From positions 3,658,001 through 3,722,000 of the forward strand of contig WJXW01000004.1 of NCBI GenBank assembly GCA_015832175.1: a stretch of DNA of 64,000 bases. The letters are read 5' to 3'. Under the pieces are notes generated by a model. That model searched no databases. It saw nothing but the letters and a program-made list of their open reading frames with translations, and was not told the origin of the DNA. The first letter of the stretch is position 1; the number at the start of each line of letters is the position of its first letter. Positions 9,710 to 21,580 of this stretch are shown here, piece by piece. This DNA comes from Paraphaeosphaeria minitans (Eukaryota; Ascomycota; Dothideomycetes; Pleosporales; Didymosphaeriaceae). A program made the position numbers and the translations under genes.

Positions 9710-12280
9710 TTACACAATGCCCTCATGGAAGCGATCCACACCCTTCTTAATCTCCTTCACAATATCCACCGCATCCTGCTGGTTCTGCGCCTCGAAGTCA
9801 TACCGCTTCGTCTCTTTCTCCTTGAACACGACGACCCTAAACATCTTCGGATGCTTCTTGCTGACCTTGCTGCCGACCACGCTCGAGAAATGCACCGTGG
9901 TCGTCTTGGCCGGCTGGTCAAATATCTGCTTCGTGTTCCCAGTTTCCCCGGGCATGATGTGAATGTATTCGTTGTCTAGTGCAAGTGTCCGCGATGTGGA
10001 AGACGCAAAAGACATGGGCTGCTTGCGCATGACGGGCCAGCGTTTGTAGTACGAAGTTGACGTGAGGGAGAGTCCGGCATTGGAGTCGTTGTGCTGCGCA
10101 AGCGGGTGAATGAGTCCATGGCCAGACACAGCAGCGGCAGTGCGCTCGCCTTTCCTGGTTTTCTTTGGGGCGCCGCCGGTAGCGATGGTGAGAGGTGCGT
10201 TGGGAGAAGATGAGCCCGGACTGCCAGCAATGCCAAAGACACCGTCACCTACAAAGCGACGGCGTACGAGGTCAAGGTCGACGCGTGAGCCCAGGGCTTC
10301 GACTGTGCGATCGGGCGGCGCGACCGTGGTGCTGGCGGATACTTTCAAAACGAACAAGCCTTTATCGAGGCGGAGATCGCGGCAGACTTGATCGAAGACT
10401 TCGGCGATGTAGGTGTCTGTTGTGCAAGGGATCGGTATGCGCCTATTGTTGAAGTGTTCGTCTGTGTAGTGGACGGTGAGGGTCTTCGGGGCGCCAGTGC
10501 GGCTGGCAGATGTTACATTGGAGATTGTGGGAGCATCTGCCAAGTTCGAAGTGTCTTTGCGGGTAGCTGTAGGTGCAAAAGAAGGTCCAGTGATAGGGTT
10601 GCGGAAGCTCTTGGCGCGGGAGGGTATCGGTTTTGACGGTGGTGGCTTGGGTCTCGGAGCTTCTTCTGATGCTTGTGAAGCTGCCACCGCAGCAGCAGCC
10701 TCGCGGCTGAAGTCGGGAGTGATTTTTTCGTTCTCGATAATCTCGCGTTCGGTCGCTTGGACGAGACCGAATTCGTCCCATGGCTTTTCTCGGGCGCGCG
10801 GTCGCATACCTCTACTGTTGTTCGAGGCAAAATCCATGAGTGGGCGGTTTCGCGTCAAGGGAGGAAACTCATCATCGATCTCGCCATCGTCGTACATGCG
10901 CAGCACCCAGCAATTTACGTTGACCGTTGCCGGAGCCAATGGAGGCTCCAATTTCTCTTCTTGGTACCGCCACAAGGCATAACCAATGGCTTCCGCCACA
11001 TTCACAACCTGGCCATTGTCGGCAGTTTTCCTTATGAGTAGTTCGAGGGCTTTGGAAGGCTTGGAAGAAAATGGGCAGTAGAGCTTCATGTAGATGGGGT
11101 TCGAATTCGCCTCGCTGGCCGCATCCCAGGCCGCGAATCGTTGCAGTGGGTTCGAGGGCTTTTGCTCCTTAGCTTGAAGTGCCTGTGTTAATGCGCTGAC
11201 TGGGGGTATGAAGCTGATTGGCCTTGGTGGAGGCAGGGCTTGCAATGTCGGGTGTAAATGTGATTTGGGCTTCTTGGGAGAATTGCTAGCGAAAGGCGTC
11301 AACGTGGGCATGGTGGGCAGCCCGGTCGGGAGTGAAGGGTCGAGCGGGTCGTCACCTTCACCTATGAATGAGCCACTGTCAGCTGTGCCCGAGAATTCAG
11401 ACGAGAGGGAGCTGTCTGATTCATTGCCCTCGTCGAGGGCTTCCAGCGGCTCCCTCTCATCCTCGCCTATGCGCTGCGACAGCATATAACTGGCTTTGGC
11501 AACCTTGCGGGGGTTCAATCTTCGCTTCTGGAAGGAGAGGGAATCCATCTCGTTCTCGGACGACATCTCGCTGCTGGTGATGGTGTCTCCACGGGGCCGA
11601 CCGGTGACGCTCTGCACGCCATCGGACGAGCCTCGGCGTAGGGCAGCGTCAGGAGGTCGCGAGAAAGTAGTGACCATGGCCGAGGGACCTTCGGCTGCTT
11701 CGTTCAGCCCGCTCCTCAGGGCAGAGCCGTGGGTAGGTGAGGACTCGGCGCGTGTCCGCACGGGCATCTTCTGGAACTTGATCTGGTTGGCCGGTCTGGC
11801 ATCGTCCTCTTCGTCGCTCTCGTCGCTCAAATCGCTGCTGTCGTCCTCTTCCAGCTGTTCGCGCCGACGCCGCCGCTTCGCGTTCAGGGTGGGCCCCAGG
11901 GTGTCGTTGCTACCGCCAGCGCCAGCGCCACTGCCCGTGACCATGCCGCCTTCCTCGTCATCCTCAAATCCGTCGGGGACCTTGAGGCCGGCCGAGCGCG
12001 GGGCCTGGAAGTACTCGGAGGTGATTGCGGTGGGGATGGGCGGCGAGTAGGTGCGTTTGATGTCGGCGGCATTGGGCACCCACCCGGCGGCGCGGAAGGC
12101 GGGGTTATTGAGGACCGAAGTGTTGACATTGATCAGGCGCTCACCGACGCCGTCCTTGATTGCCGACAGGTACGCGCTGCGCAGCTGGAAGAGCACGAAG
12201 CTGCGGGAAGAGGAGGGGAGTTAGCGGAGGCTGGGCGGGCGTTGTTGTGCGGCTCACTCTTCGTTCTGGAGGAGCGACAT
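9710..12280 (-). CDS. TORC2 subunit Sin1/Avo1 (CRIM-RBD-PH)
   Basis: Predicted 837-residue subunit of target-of-rapamycin complex 2, which holds AGC-kinase substrates for phosphorylation at the plasma membrane. Exon 1 is only 23 nt (12280-12258, MSLLQNE), followed by a 57-nt intron and a single long exon 12200-9710. The N-terminus, with FVLFQLRSAYLSAIKDG and LNNPAFRAAGW, is the conserved fungal Sin1 start. A low-complexity acidic/Ser region follows. The CRIM domain is at roughly residues 350-460 (KLYCPFSSKPSKALELLIRK; NCWVLRMYDDGEIDDEFPPL), a Ras-binding-like domain at about 580-660 and a C-terminal PH domain at about 715-835 (ending DFEAQNQQDAVDIVKEIKK). Single-copy housekeeping gene; it shares a short divergent promoter with the PRCC-like gene. 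Confidence 0.95.
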
Positions 12281-12560
12281 GGCGGGCCGTTCTATGGGTT
12301 CATGTCGCCAAGTCGCGAATGCACATCCAGGCCAGCTGGGAGCGTCGTCATGGGTAGAATAGAGTCGTGAGTTGCTTTGCAGGCGACTGCAGTCGCGCCT
12401 TCCCCACGTCTGAGAGTCTGGGTGGACCCTAGCTTCCCCGTACCTGCCGTATTAGCCCGAGCTCATCTCCCACTGAAACACGCTCGTGACCTCATCGCCG
12501 CCTGGACTAGGTGCCTAGGTAAATTCGACAAACACCACCACAACCTCTCCATCGTGCACC
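12281..12560. promoter_or_regulatory. Bidirectional promoter, Sin1 / PRCC-like
   Basis: Only 280 bp lie between the two divergent start codons, so both housekeeping genes must share this stretch. No TATA box is evident. The pyrimidine-rich tract just before the plus-strand ATG (ACCACCACAACCTCTCC) fits a fungal 5' leader. Confidence 0.6.
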
Positions 12561-13805
12561 ATGAATCTGACAGGCTACTCCGACTCCGAAGACTCGGCCG
12601 ACGACGCCCACGCCCCTGCCGTTGCCCAGCCCGCTGCGAAACCTGCGCTGAAACCCGCCTTCCGCAAGGTCGTCGACCGCTCGAACCCAGGCAAGATCAA
12701 GCTCAGCCTGCCCAGCGCATCGCAGTCGCACGCCGCAAAGGATGACATCGAATTGGAAGCACCACCCGCCAAGAAGGCGCGTCTCGGTGGGGGTGCGTTC
12801 GGTGGCTTCAATGCGATGCTGCCTGCGCCCAAGAAATCAAAGGCCGAAGCGACGACCGGCGACGCGCCTTCCGGAAGGAGGGGATTGGGAAAGGGCTTGG
12901 GAGCAGGCGTGAACCTGAAGACGGGCGCAGAGCCTGCTTTTCAGAGGCAGCGAGCACTTGACCTCGACGACTATGCCGAGGATGGGAGTCCAATGAAGCA
13001 AGAAGCGCGCAAACAGGAGGATTTTCGCGCACTGCTCAACCTGCCCGCGCCAAAGACGGACACCAAGGCTGCAGAATCACCAGCATCTACACGTTCAGAC
13101 GCCCTAGGGCCGCCTGCATCAGCTGCTGATCAAGCGCCCGCAAGACCTAGGTTCATGCCCAAAGGAATGGGATGGGGAAAGAAGAAGAAGCCCTCAGCCG
13201 CCAGAGCATTGGCAGCTTCGGCGCAAACCGACGCCAGGACAGCGTCCCATATATCTGCTGTTGCGCCTCCGGCAGAGCCAAAGCCTCCACCGAAACCGAA
13301 AGTATCACTTTTTGGATCTGTGTCTAAAGAGGTTGACGCGCCAGCGAAGCAGGTAGCCGGCGAGTACCAACCCCTAATATATGGCGCCGACCAAGACGAC
13401 GGCGACGAAACACCCATGCCCGACTTAGCAGTCCCGTCCCGCCAACCCCCAGCTCCCATCTTCCACGCGCCGGACCCCTCCAACGACCTCACAAACATCG
13501 CCTCCGAACTCAACCTCACCGAAGCTGAGCGTCGCCAGCTCTTCGGTAGGAAAGGACAAGGCCCCGATCCTTCAGGTGCCAGGATAGTAGACTTCAACAC
13601 AGACCGCGAGTACGCACACAACGAGATGCTGCGCCAGCAGGGCGAGACGGTGCAGCACAACGCGCTCAAGAGCATTTCCGGCACAGGCAAGAACAGTCTC
13701 CGGAGCTTGATCAACGTGGCGAGTACGCAGAAGGATGCGCTGGAGGAGCATTTTGCGAGCGGGCGTCGGAACAAAAAGGAGGCGGGTAATAAGTATGGGT
13801 GGTAG
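12561..13805 (+). CDS. PRCC-like nuclear protein
   Basis: Intronless 414-residue protein matching the PRCC family (mitotic checkpoint regulator, MAD2B-interacting in animals; also found with spliceosomes). The N-terminus is MNLTGYSDSEDS, as in fungal relatives. The middle is disordered, rich in Ala, Pro and Lys, with possible basic nuclear-localisation runs (PPAKKARL; GKKKKP). The conserved C-terminal region starts near residue 310 (LNLTEAERRQLFGRKG) and continues with VDFNTDREYAHNEMLR, HNALKSISGTGKNSLRSLINVA and the terminal NKYGW. The ATG at 12561 opens the conserved start. Function in fungi is poorly defined; the family call is firm. Confidence 0.92.
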   Translation: MNLTGYSDSEDSADDAHAPAVAQPAAKPALKPAFRKVVDRSNPGKIKLSLPSASQSHAAKDDIELEAPPAKKARLGGGAFGGFNAMLPAPKKSKAEATTGDAPSGRRGLGKGLGAGVNLKTGAEPAFQRQRALDLDDYAEDGSPMKQEARKQEDFRALLNLPAPKTDTKAAESPASTRSDALGPPASAADQAPARPRFMPKGMGWGKKKKPSAARALAASAQTDARTASHISAVAPPAEPKPPPKPKVSLFGSVSKEVDAPAKQVAGEYQPLIYGADQDDGDETPMPDLAVPSRQPPAPIFHAPDPSNDLTNIASELNLTEAERRQLFGRKGQGPDPSGARIVDFNTDREYAHNEMLRQQGETVQHNALKSISGTGKNSLRSLINVASTQKDALEEHFASGRRNKKEAGNKYGW

Positions 13806-14705
13806 ACGAGAATTTAGCCAACTTTTCGGAGAATCAACATGAGCTGTGTTTGGATCACTTGGTGTCCTTTTCTTTCGTATCTTTCTCATTTCTCAGAATG
13901 ACTTGCTGCGCTCCTCGTGACTCTCAGGACGGATGAAATGTACAGTTCTGACATTACAGGTCAAGGAAACTGGTCGATCATTCACGACGCCTGCACACGT
14001 GCCCTTCTATTCACCGTAGGTGAGGTGAATACCAGTTAGCTTCTTGGCAGTAACACGAAATCGACCCGTCTTCACGCCCAATTTCAACAGCACCCCCAGA
14101 TTGACACATGAAAAACGTTAGGTCGGAACTGTGTGCGCAAACACCGCCCGCACACTCGTTCGAACGCTGGTACCATACGGCTCGCTCGAGAGTACGAAGC
14201 GCCCGGTGACTTGCGGCCAGCAATATGGAAGAGAACACGCGTGCCAATAAGGCGAAGTGCAAGAACGGCGGGCTGGGGAGCGAGGACCCCGCAAAGAAAC
14301 ATCAGCTGGCTGCGGTGTCGGACGCCATAACGCGTACACAGACTCAAGAAGACTCCGACATCCGTGCAGATCAAAAGCCGAGCCTGTCGAAGCCACCGTC
14401 CATGGAACGTGATGGCTTAACCTCCAGCACCGCGCAGCTCCACGGTGGAGCCCGCTCGCCGGGTTCACCTCTCTCAACAGCCACGCGAACAACTGGATTG
14501 CTCGCTGGTGGACCTGTTCACGCACCCGATTCCCTAGGCAATTTGTGTGGGCTTGAACAAATCTCCAAGTTCGCGGGCCTCGGGGTCGCCTCACACGTAG
14601 ATATAAGCACAGGTGTTTGTTCCACGAGCGCGAACGGAGATTCAGAATTCAGCTGGACCCTGCCGCACAGCAACGCCACCACGTCTCTTGCGCCCACTCA
14701 GGAAT
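13806..14705. other. Intergenic
   Basis: No gene supported. A long plus-strand open frame from 14225 overlaps the F-box-like gene in another frame and has no family features, so I treat it as chance. Confidence 0.5.
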
Positions 14706-15903
14706 ATGGTCTCGACTGCACCCGTCGTACATCTGCACCTCCCCACTTCGCCCTGGTCCAGAGCTACAAGCGCCGCCCCTTCCACTACCCCTCACTGCCC
14801 GAGAGATCTGACACCCGGGGAAGAACAGATGCACTTCCGCTTCTTGGATCTGCCCAAGGAAATGCGCCTCATGGTGTACGACTACTTGATGTGCGAGGTA
14901 AGCACCAAAACATGTCCCAGCACAACGATACTAACACGGCAGACGTACCACCCAGTTTCTCACTCCGAGATGGGAATGTGGTACAAGGACGCCCCGTCAC
15001 CGCTTGGACTGTTCCTCACCTGCCGCTTCATCTACGACGAGGCCGGCGCTCTTGTGCGACGCCGCTGATGGACAGGCGGTCTTACGCTTCTTACTTCCTT
15101 CAAGAAATCTGGCGACTGTCCGCTCTACCTGAGTGTGGTGGAAATGATCATGGGCAGGTCTGCGTCTGATGGGGAGGAGGAGCTAGAGTCGCGGACGTCG
15201 TGTAGACGGCGTGCTGGATGGGTTGTGCGGCCACAAGCCATTGAGCCGTTTCTGGAGGATGTGCGGGAGCTGTATGAGGGGCTTGAGTGGGACAAGCTTG
15301 CGAGAGCGCGCAGATCAGGACGGAGCAATTCTATGCAGAGTAATGGTCGAGCCGCGGGGTCGGAGAAGGACGGTGACGACCGCGAGAAACGCGGCCAGAG
15401 CCTCGACGAAGCGCAGGCTCTAGCGCGTCAATTTTCCCACGTGGGGTGAAGATAGCGGTAGAGATGGTGAGGTCGCTGATGACGGCGCAAAGGACTCGAT
15501 TCCCAGAGACAACGATGCCGACGATAACAACATGGGCGTCAACCACCAGCGCCCTGACGACGCGAACGATGATGACGAAGACGACGAAGACCACGACGGC
15601 CCCGTAGAGATGGGGATACTTCCCGACTGCTTCACCACGATCGCCCAGAGCCTTGGCGATGACTGCTCTGTCATCCTAACAATGGTCTGCACGTCTCTCG
15701 CCGTCCTTGCACGCGCGAAGCGCAAGATGCAGGCGTTCAAGCGCAACTACGTGCTGGGAGATGACATACTGGGCATGTGGTATGGGGAAACGAATGACAG
15801 CGGACTGAAGGAGTTTCTTGCGTGGTCGATTGCGCTGGTGGATGGAATGAGGTGGGAGCTTGCTGATGAACAGGAGCTCGGCTGTGTGATTTCTGATAAA
15901 TGA
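14706..15903 (+). pseudogene. F-box-like gene with in-frame stop and frame change
   Basis: From ATG 14706 the frame leads to FRFLDLPKEMRLMVYDYLM, an F-box-like start seen in large fungal families of LPxEIRxxIY proteins. A clean intron with GTAAGC and a CTAAC branch site (about 14898-14943) splices to TYHPVSHSEMGMWY and SPLGLFLTCRFIYDEA. The frame then meets TGA at 15066-15068 but continues open in the same frame (LTLLTSFKKSGDCPLYLSVVEMIM) to 15449. After that the coding look moves to another frame (EDSGRDGEVADDG through an Asp-rich run to AWSIALVDGMRWELADE, stop 15903). A 3' intron could explain the second change; no plausible intron removes the TGA. I read it as one damaged gene of roughly 350-400 codons; function unknown. 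Confidence 0.55.
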
Positions 15904-16343
15904 TGGTATTTGCGCAGAAGACGGCTTCGAAGAAGGGGTTTCGTAGTGCTGCTCTTTGAACCGTTGTTGGAGAGGCTTCAAGAGTTCTTCGGCAAGTATT
16001 CAGGGGGTTCGTGAGAAGTGTGGAGGAAGTTGCGTCACGAGATTCACGCGCTGTTGTGGAATTTGCGTGTGGTGGGTTTGACCCTGGGCATACGCGGTCT
16101 TCCTGGTAAAGGTTACAGTCCGAGTTCTCTGATCAGGCACTGGCTATCAGTCATGACACTATCAGCGCTCAGGGTAGAATTCTCCGAGCAATTGTCCTGC
16201 CTACACCTTTGACTTTACAGTGTGCCAATCGTGGTAATGCTAGCAAAACAAGATTTCTATGAAGTATGTCTAGATGACAAGACTCCTGCTGGGTAGCCTA
16301 TGATATGTCCTAATCATTGATCCAATGGCACCCCGCTCCAAAC
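15904..16343. other. Intergenic
   Basis: Between the plus-strand F-box-like remnant and the 3' end of the minus-strand SDR. Nothing recognisable; it should contain both terminators. Confidence 0.5.
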
Positions 16344-17323
16344 CTAAGGCAGCCACCTCTTCGTCCCCAAATGCGACAGATACTTCCCCTGATCATTATT
16401 CTCAATGCTCAGCTTATCCAGCACACCCAACATCATCTTCACGGACTCCACTGGCTCATGCGCGCCCTTGAAATCCGGCGAGTACGCCTGGAACTTCCCG
16501 ACGATTTCCTGCAATTTGGCTGCCTGTTGGGTATTCACTGTACAGACAGGCAATTAGCATTACAACTCCCCAAAGCTGGCCGGATGTAAATACGGTTATT
16601 CTCATACCCGGTGTCCACCACGCCCGGGCACATGCTGATGAACAGCACGCCGTCCTTCTTGTACTGCGCACCGAACTTGATGTTGACCATGTTCAGCGCA
16701 GCCTTGCTGCTCGAGTAGAGGATGGCTTGGTCGTGCGCCCACTCCCTGTTGAAGTCGGGGTCGCCCATGCAACTGGAAATAGATAGCACTTTCTTGATTG
16801 AACCCTTCAGGAGGAGCGGCAGGAAGGCCTCGTACAGGAAGATCTGAGCGAGCACATTGGTGTCGAAGAAGCTGCGGAATAGCTTGGTGAACTCTTCAGG
16901 CGTGGAGTTGGCGAGGAAGCCGCTGGGGCCGTCGAATTGATCAAACATGTCGAGGTACGCGGCGTTGCCGACGAGGTAGTCTAGGGAGCCTCCGGTGATG
17001 TTTGCGGTGTCTGCAGCGGCTTTCTTGAGCGCGGGGGTGTCGTTTCGGTCAGCTTGGAGGATGTGAATGTCTTAAGGAATTAGCAGAGCGCTGAATAGAT
17101 ACAATAGGGGTGCTGGCATACTCTTGCGATCTGCGAGCTCGGTTTTTACGCGCTCGATAGTTGCAGGCGCATTGCGGACAAGCCCGATGACCGTGTTCGA
17201 GGTGTCTTCAGAAAGATGCTTGACGAAGCCCCACTGGTCACCATGAGTGACTGGAATATGTGAATTTTGTTATAGACTTACACCAAGGCCTCGTGAAGCT
17301 CCCGTGATAACGTAGGAAGGCAT
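16344..17323 (-). CDS. Short-chain dehydrogenase/reductase
   Basis: Predicted 274-residue SDR. Exons (minus) are 17323-17282, 17233-17122, 17070-16594 and 16537-16344 (introns 48, 51 and 56 nt). It starts MPSYVITGASRGLG, the Rossmann cofactor loop directly at the N-terminus, with VGNAAY in place of the usual NNAG, the catalytic Ser region VLSISSCMGD, and YSSSK as the YxxxK motif. The ending around KMMLGVLDKLSIENNDQGKYL is typical of a large group of small fungal SDRs of unknown substrate. The extent and all splice phases agree. It is transcribed divergently from the Zn2Cys6 gene 600 bp away, so that regulator might control it. Confidence 0.88.
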
Positions 17324-17919
17324 TGCGGACGCAAGAACCTGGGATAAAAATGTTTGCCTATATGTGAAGACCGTGATGGGCGAGTGTGCTTCTGTTGATT
17401 AAGTTGAGAGCGCATGCTCTTATACCTACCTAATGCCTCATGAGAAACTGCTCGTCGAGCAGCCTATCCACATATAGTGTCAGATTAGAAATGCTACCTA
17501 GTCTCATGATACCATAGTGGAGACGTAGGGCAGCGACGAGGGTCGCTTGGTAACTTTTTGCGATGCAAGATCCTTGTGTCAGTGCGACATGATCATTAGA
17601 GCAACTAAATGCGAGGAGACAATGTGGCACCTGGTCTTCCGCAGGGCATCATAGTGCTAATGTCATTATGGTTAGTGCGCTAGTGACAGATCGAGTCTAG
17701 CCGTTCTGCCTAGCCTGCTGCACGGCTCGCTCGCCACTAACACCTGGCAACCTTCAGCGATCACGTGCCTGCTTACAATCCGTAGATATCGCTCATATCG
17801 CTCGCTGAAAGTTGCAGATTTCTCCAACTCCGTCTGTCTTTTGCATCTTCCGTTCATTATTCCCCATTGATTCCAATCGAAGACTGATTTAGCTCTGGAA
17901 ACGGCGGGCAGATACGGAT
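17324..17919. promoter_or_regulatory. Divergent intergenic region, SDR / Zn2Cys6 regulator
   Basis: 596 bp separate two divergent start codons and should hold both promoters. No gene or clear motif recognised. Confidence 0.5.
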
Positions 17920-19585
17920 ATGGGAAGACCAGCTACAGGGAAGAGAAGCTGCGGCACGTGCAAAGGTGGGTTCCAAGGCTCGCCCAATAATCCTTGAGAG
18001 AACTGTCACTCAACAGCCACTTAGATCGAAAGATCCTCTGCGACAGAACTACTCCTGCTTGTTCTCAATGTACGCGGGCGAAGCGAGAGTGCAAGGGCTA
18101 CGGCCTGCGACTGTCGTGGCCAAGAGAGAAAGATGCTAGGCGTGCTATCGTGCTCCAGTCATCTCAACACCCCCTGAAACATTTAAACAAGCGAACGAGT
18201 ATTTCATCCATGATTCGTGCCACGCAGATATTCATGTTCTTGTCGGCCTTGACCGCTCGTGCGCCTGTGCTTTACGAGCCGGTACAATGGAACCCTCATC
18301 AGATGGGAGAGTTAGAGTGGGACTTGCTGATTTATTGTAGGAACTCTTAGAGATGATGGAAGAAACTTGAGGCTGACTGTCTTCAAGTTCAATTAGAAGC
18401 CTCCCAGTCGCTGACCACATTCTGCTCAAACCCAAAGCATCTTGCGAACCAGGTCATGCAATTATCGCAGAATGGAGAATCGCCAGCTTCCAAAGCAGTT
18501 CTTCACTCAATTCTCGGACTCGCATCGCTTCATCGTTACGGTTGGAATTCGCAAGCTATGGAATTCATGATTTCTAGTCTACGAGCTTTGGCCCAGGCCT
18601 CAGACACATTTGATAAGTCGGCAGAACGCGCTCATCACGTCGCGACTGGAATGCTTCTTTGTTCTTTTGAGGTATGGCATCTTCTCAAATTCACTCCCCT
18701 AGAACAAGTCCTGACGCAGAATTGGGGATGCACAGGTTCACATGGCTTCTTGCAGTGCCAGCGAGTGGACGTGGTACGTCAACGGTATTAAAGAAGTGCT
18801 TTACTCTAACATTTCCCACCAAAAATGCACACTCAATGTAGAGAAGAACATGCTGATGAATTGGGTCTACTACCATGACATCATGAAGGCTTTCAGCAGC
18901 CGGCACTGGAAGGCGGAACAAAAAAGGAAAGTTGTGGCCTCCATCAGCCAGCCTCAGATTGTGGACGAATCTTGCAATCGGAAGCTTGTGCGCAGGAAAG
19001 AGCTCATATGCTGTGACGCGCCACTGCCATTAGCGCCCTGGATCCCCGCGATCTTGAAGGTGATGTCGGACCTCTGCGACACAGTGCCCACGGAACCGTC
19101 CCTAAAAAGCATGAGTGCAGAGGAGCTAGATGCATACTCAAACAGCATCCAAATCCTGGATTGGCGAATCAGAAACATTTCGATGCCTTCTCCAGCTGAG
19201 AAGTTCAGCGCGAGCGTCTATCTATACCAACTCGCTATGCTCATCTACCTCATTCGCGTCACCGAGAACATTCTCAAGCAAACCTCAACGCTGCGAGAAT
19301 ATGTCGACAAGGCATTCGCCCTCTTATCTGAGCTGGAAACGTGCAAGCCACACTTCCCAATGTACATCATAGGCTGGGAGGCACGGACAAACAAGCAGAG
19401 AACAATTTTTCCTCGAGATGTTGGAACGTACGAAGAAAGCTGCATCCTCACGGTCGTTATTCCATGTGGAGGCGTTGGTGCAAGCTGGGTGGACGCAAGA
19501 CGATCTTGCCGAGGAGGAGTTGAACTACTGGGATAAAGTGACTACTCTCGTCAGTGTTTGCTTTACCATGCCCAGCTTTGTATAA
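17920..19585 (+). pseudogene. Zn2Cys6 transcription factor with 1-nt frameshift
   Basis: Regulator of the fungal Zn(II)2Cys6 / Fungal_trans_2 type; about 496 residues if uninterrupted. Exons are 17920-17965, 18025-18336, 18388-18671 and 18736-19585 (introns 59, 51 and 64 nt). The first intron falls inside the zinc cluster, which reads CGTCKDRKILC, then PACSQC and KREC (CX2CX6CX6CX2CX6C). The helical middle contains SILGLASLHRYGWNSQA. The reading frame breaks at 19406-19412 (TTTTTCC). Upstream it reads GWEARTNKQRTIF; the conserved C-terminus (LERTKKA, VEALVQAGW, DDLAEEELNYWDKV, stop 19585) continues only in the next frame. Unshifted, translation ends at 19536 with an unrelated tail. A sequencing slip in the T run is the main alternative to true loss of function. 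Confidence 0.82.
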
Positions 19586-20097
19586 GGAGCTTTTGGGTCA
19601 GCGCCACTAGGCCGGCGCGCTCAGCCCTTCGAATTCAAGCTCTAAATGTTATTTTCTGTGTGGCGGTTGACTTCTGATGTACACTCTTGAAATGATTAAC
19701 CATTTTGAATTGAACTTACATATAAGCGTAAATCATAGTCTCTAAGTACTTTCAAGCCTTTGTTTTAGCTTACTATGACCTTCTCTTTTCAATGGTAGCG
19801 TCAGTGTAAGCACTAGGCTCTCAACGGAACAGTAGGTAGGGATATGAAACCCCGAAGCGCCCCTCACTTGGAAAGCATCTAGCGTGATTCACAAATTCCA
19901 GCCAATACATGAAGCGCTAGATAGGTACATGTAGGTAGTGGACCGCTGTTGGTCTGCGCTTCATTGCTGGCCTACGCGCAGCTTGGCGAATAGCTAGCAC
20001 CTGCTGTACACAACTATCTGCTATCTACCTCTACGCTCCTCAACAATCTTCAGCTCTGCATTGATTCAAATCCTCGATTGACTCTCTACCTATAGTT
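19586..20097. other. Intergenic, promoter of the beta-lactamase-like gene
   Basis: About 510 bp between two genes on the same strand. No further gene seen. Confidence 0.5.
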
Positions 20098-21580
20098 ATG
20101 GCTACAGCATTTGAAACAAAGCTCACTGAGCTGCAAGAAGCCGGGACATTGCCTGGTGGAGTTTACGCCGCTGCGGATGCTTCCGGTAGGCTAGCTGTGC
20201 TCATGCTTCATATTCAGAACCCTTAATCGTCATTTCAAATCTCTCGCTCGCATGATCTGACGTTGTCTAGGCAAATTCACCTACACCCACCAATTCGGCG
20301 TATCTACTGCCTCGCCAACGGCCAACCCCAAGCCTGCTTTCACGCCAGACACCCGCTTGGTCGTCGCATCATGCACGAAGCTGTCCACCGCCATCGCGGT
20401 AATGAAGGTCGTAGAAGCCGGCAAGGTCACTTTGGACGAGGACCTTCGCAAGACCATCCTCCCAGAGCTAGGCGAGCTCCAGATCATCGAAAGCGTTGAC
20501 CAGAACGGAGTTCCCGTCCTGAAGCCCAATGACCACCCCATCACGCTGCGAAATCTTCTTACCCATACTTCTGGTCTCGGTTACGATCTTGTAGACCCGC
20601 CGCTGATGGCGTGGCGTGCCCACACTGGTACGCTCCCATGGGCCGGGCCTACCATTCCAGCGCGCATGTCCGTACCGCTGCAGTTTGCTCCTGGGACAGG
20701 CTGGCGGTACGGTGTTGGGGCGGACTGGGCTGGTCTCGCCGTGGAACGCGCAAGCGGCCAGGAGCTGGACGATTTCCTGCAGGAAAATGTCTGGAAGAAA
20801 TTGGGTGTTACCAAAGCGACTTTTTGGAGGCGCAGACTACAGGAAGAGCAAGCCGCGGCGGGCCACAAGGTGGAAGGCGAGTGGGCCGAGGAGGCCATGT
20901 TGATCCCGCCACAGGCAGCTGGCGGTGCAGGTGGTGGGCTTGACATGGGAGCGGCGACGACGTCAGATGCCCTCCCTGTTGCAATTCCACTGCAAGGGTT
21001 CGACATGCTTGGTGGGCTGGAAAAGCCGTCTGGTGGAGGTGGTCTGTCTTGCACAGCGGCAGAGTACCTCGCTTTGCTCAAGGCTGTTCTTACGAAGGAC
21101 CCAAGCGTCTTGGGCGCCGTGTCATGGGATGAGCTGCTCGCGCCTCAAGTGGGCGAGGGTAGACCAGTGGGCATAGAAGCGTGGAACAGCCTGAACAAAA
21201 CGCTCAAAGAAGACGACCAATGGGACGTGAATTGCGGGATGAACTTGCCGAGAGATATGAACAAGAGCCTAAGTCTGGCAGGTCTGGTGAGTGAGGACGT
21301 GTTTGAGCTTGGTAACGGGGCGAACATTGGAAAAGGCACTGTGCTTTGGGGTGGTATGACGGGAATGACGTGGGTAAGTTCAAGATTCGACATTGGTACG
21401 CGACGTGCATTTTCCAACAATTGCGTCTAGTTTGTCGATCGCGAAAACGGCCTTTGTGGCCTGGCGGCTGCGCAAGTTTTCACATTTGGTCAACGCCCGC
21501 TCCATGACCTGAACGCACTTTGGCTTCGGCAGATCTCCAAGTGGCACCGCGACCACAAGGATAAAGCCGTATCTGCGTAG
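20098..21580 (+). CDS. Beta-lactamase-like serine hydrolase/acyltransferase
   Basis: Predicted 446-residue member of the class C beta-lactamase / EstB / LovD-type superfamily. Exons are 20098-20185, 20271-21373 and 21431-21580 (introns 85 and 57 nt). The nucleophile motif SxxK is S63-C-T-K66. The second motif is a Tyr in WRYGVGADW (Y176). HTSGLGYD and the late WGGMTGMTW block, where KTG-like residues sit in relatives, are also present. Members hydrolyse esters or, as LovD does, transfer polyketide acyl groups. No signal peptide is evident, so probably cytosolic. It lies about 3 kb from the alpha/beta hydrolase at the edge of the PKS region and could be an acyltransferase of that pathway, but this is inference. 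Its last four codons and stop fall in the first copy of a 31-bp tandem repeat. Confidence 0.88.

Noticed and set aside
14225..14705. Start of a 314-codon plus-strand frame
   Set aside because: It runs across the F-box-like gene in a different frame and shows no domain or intron logic.
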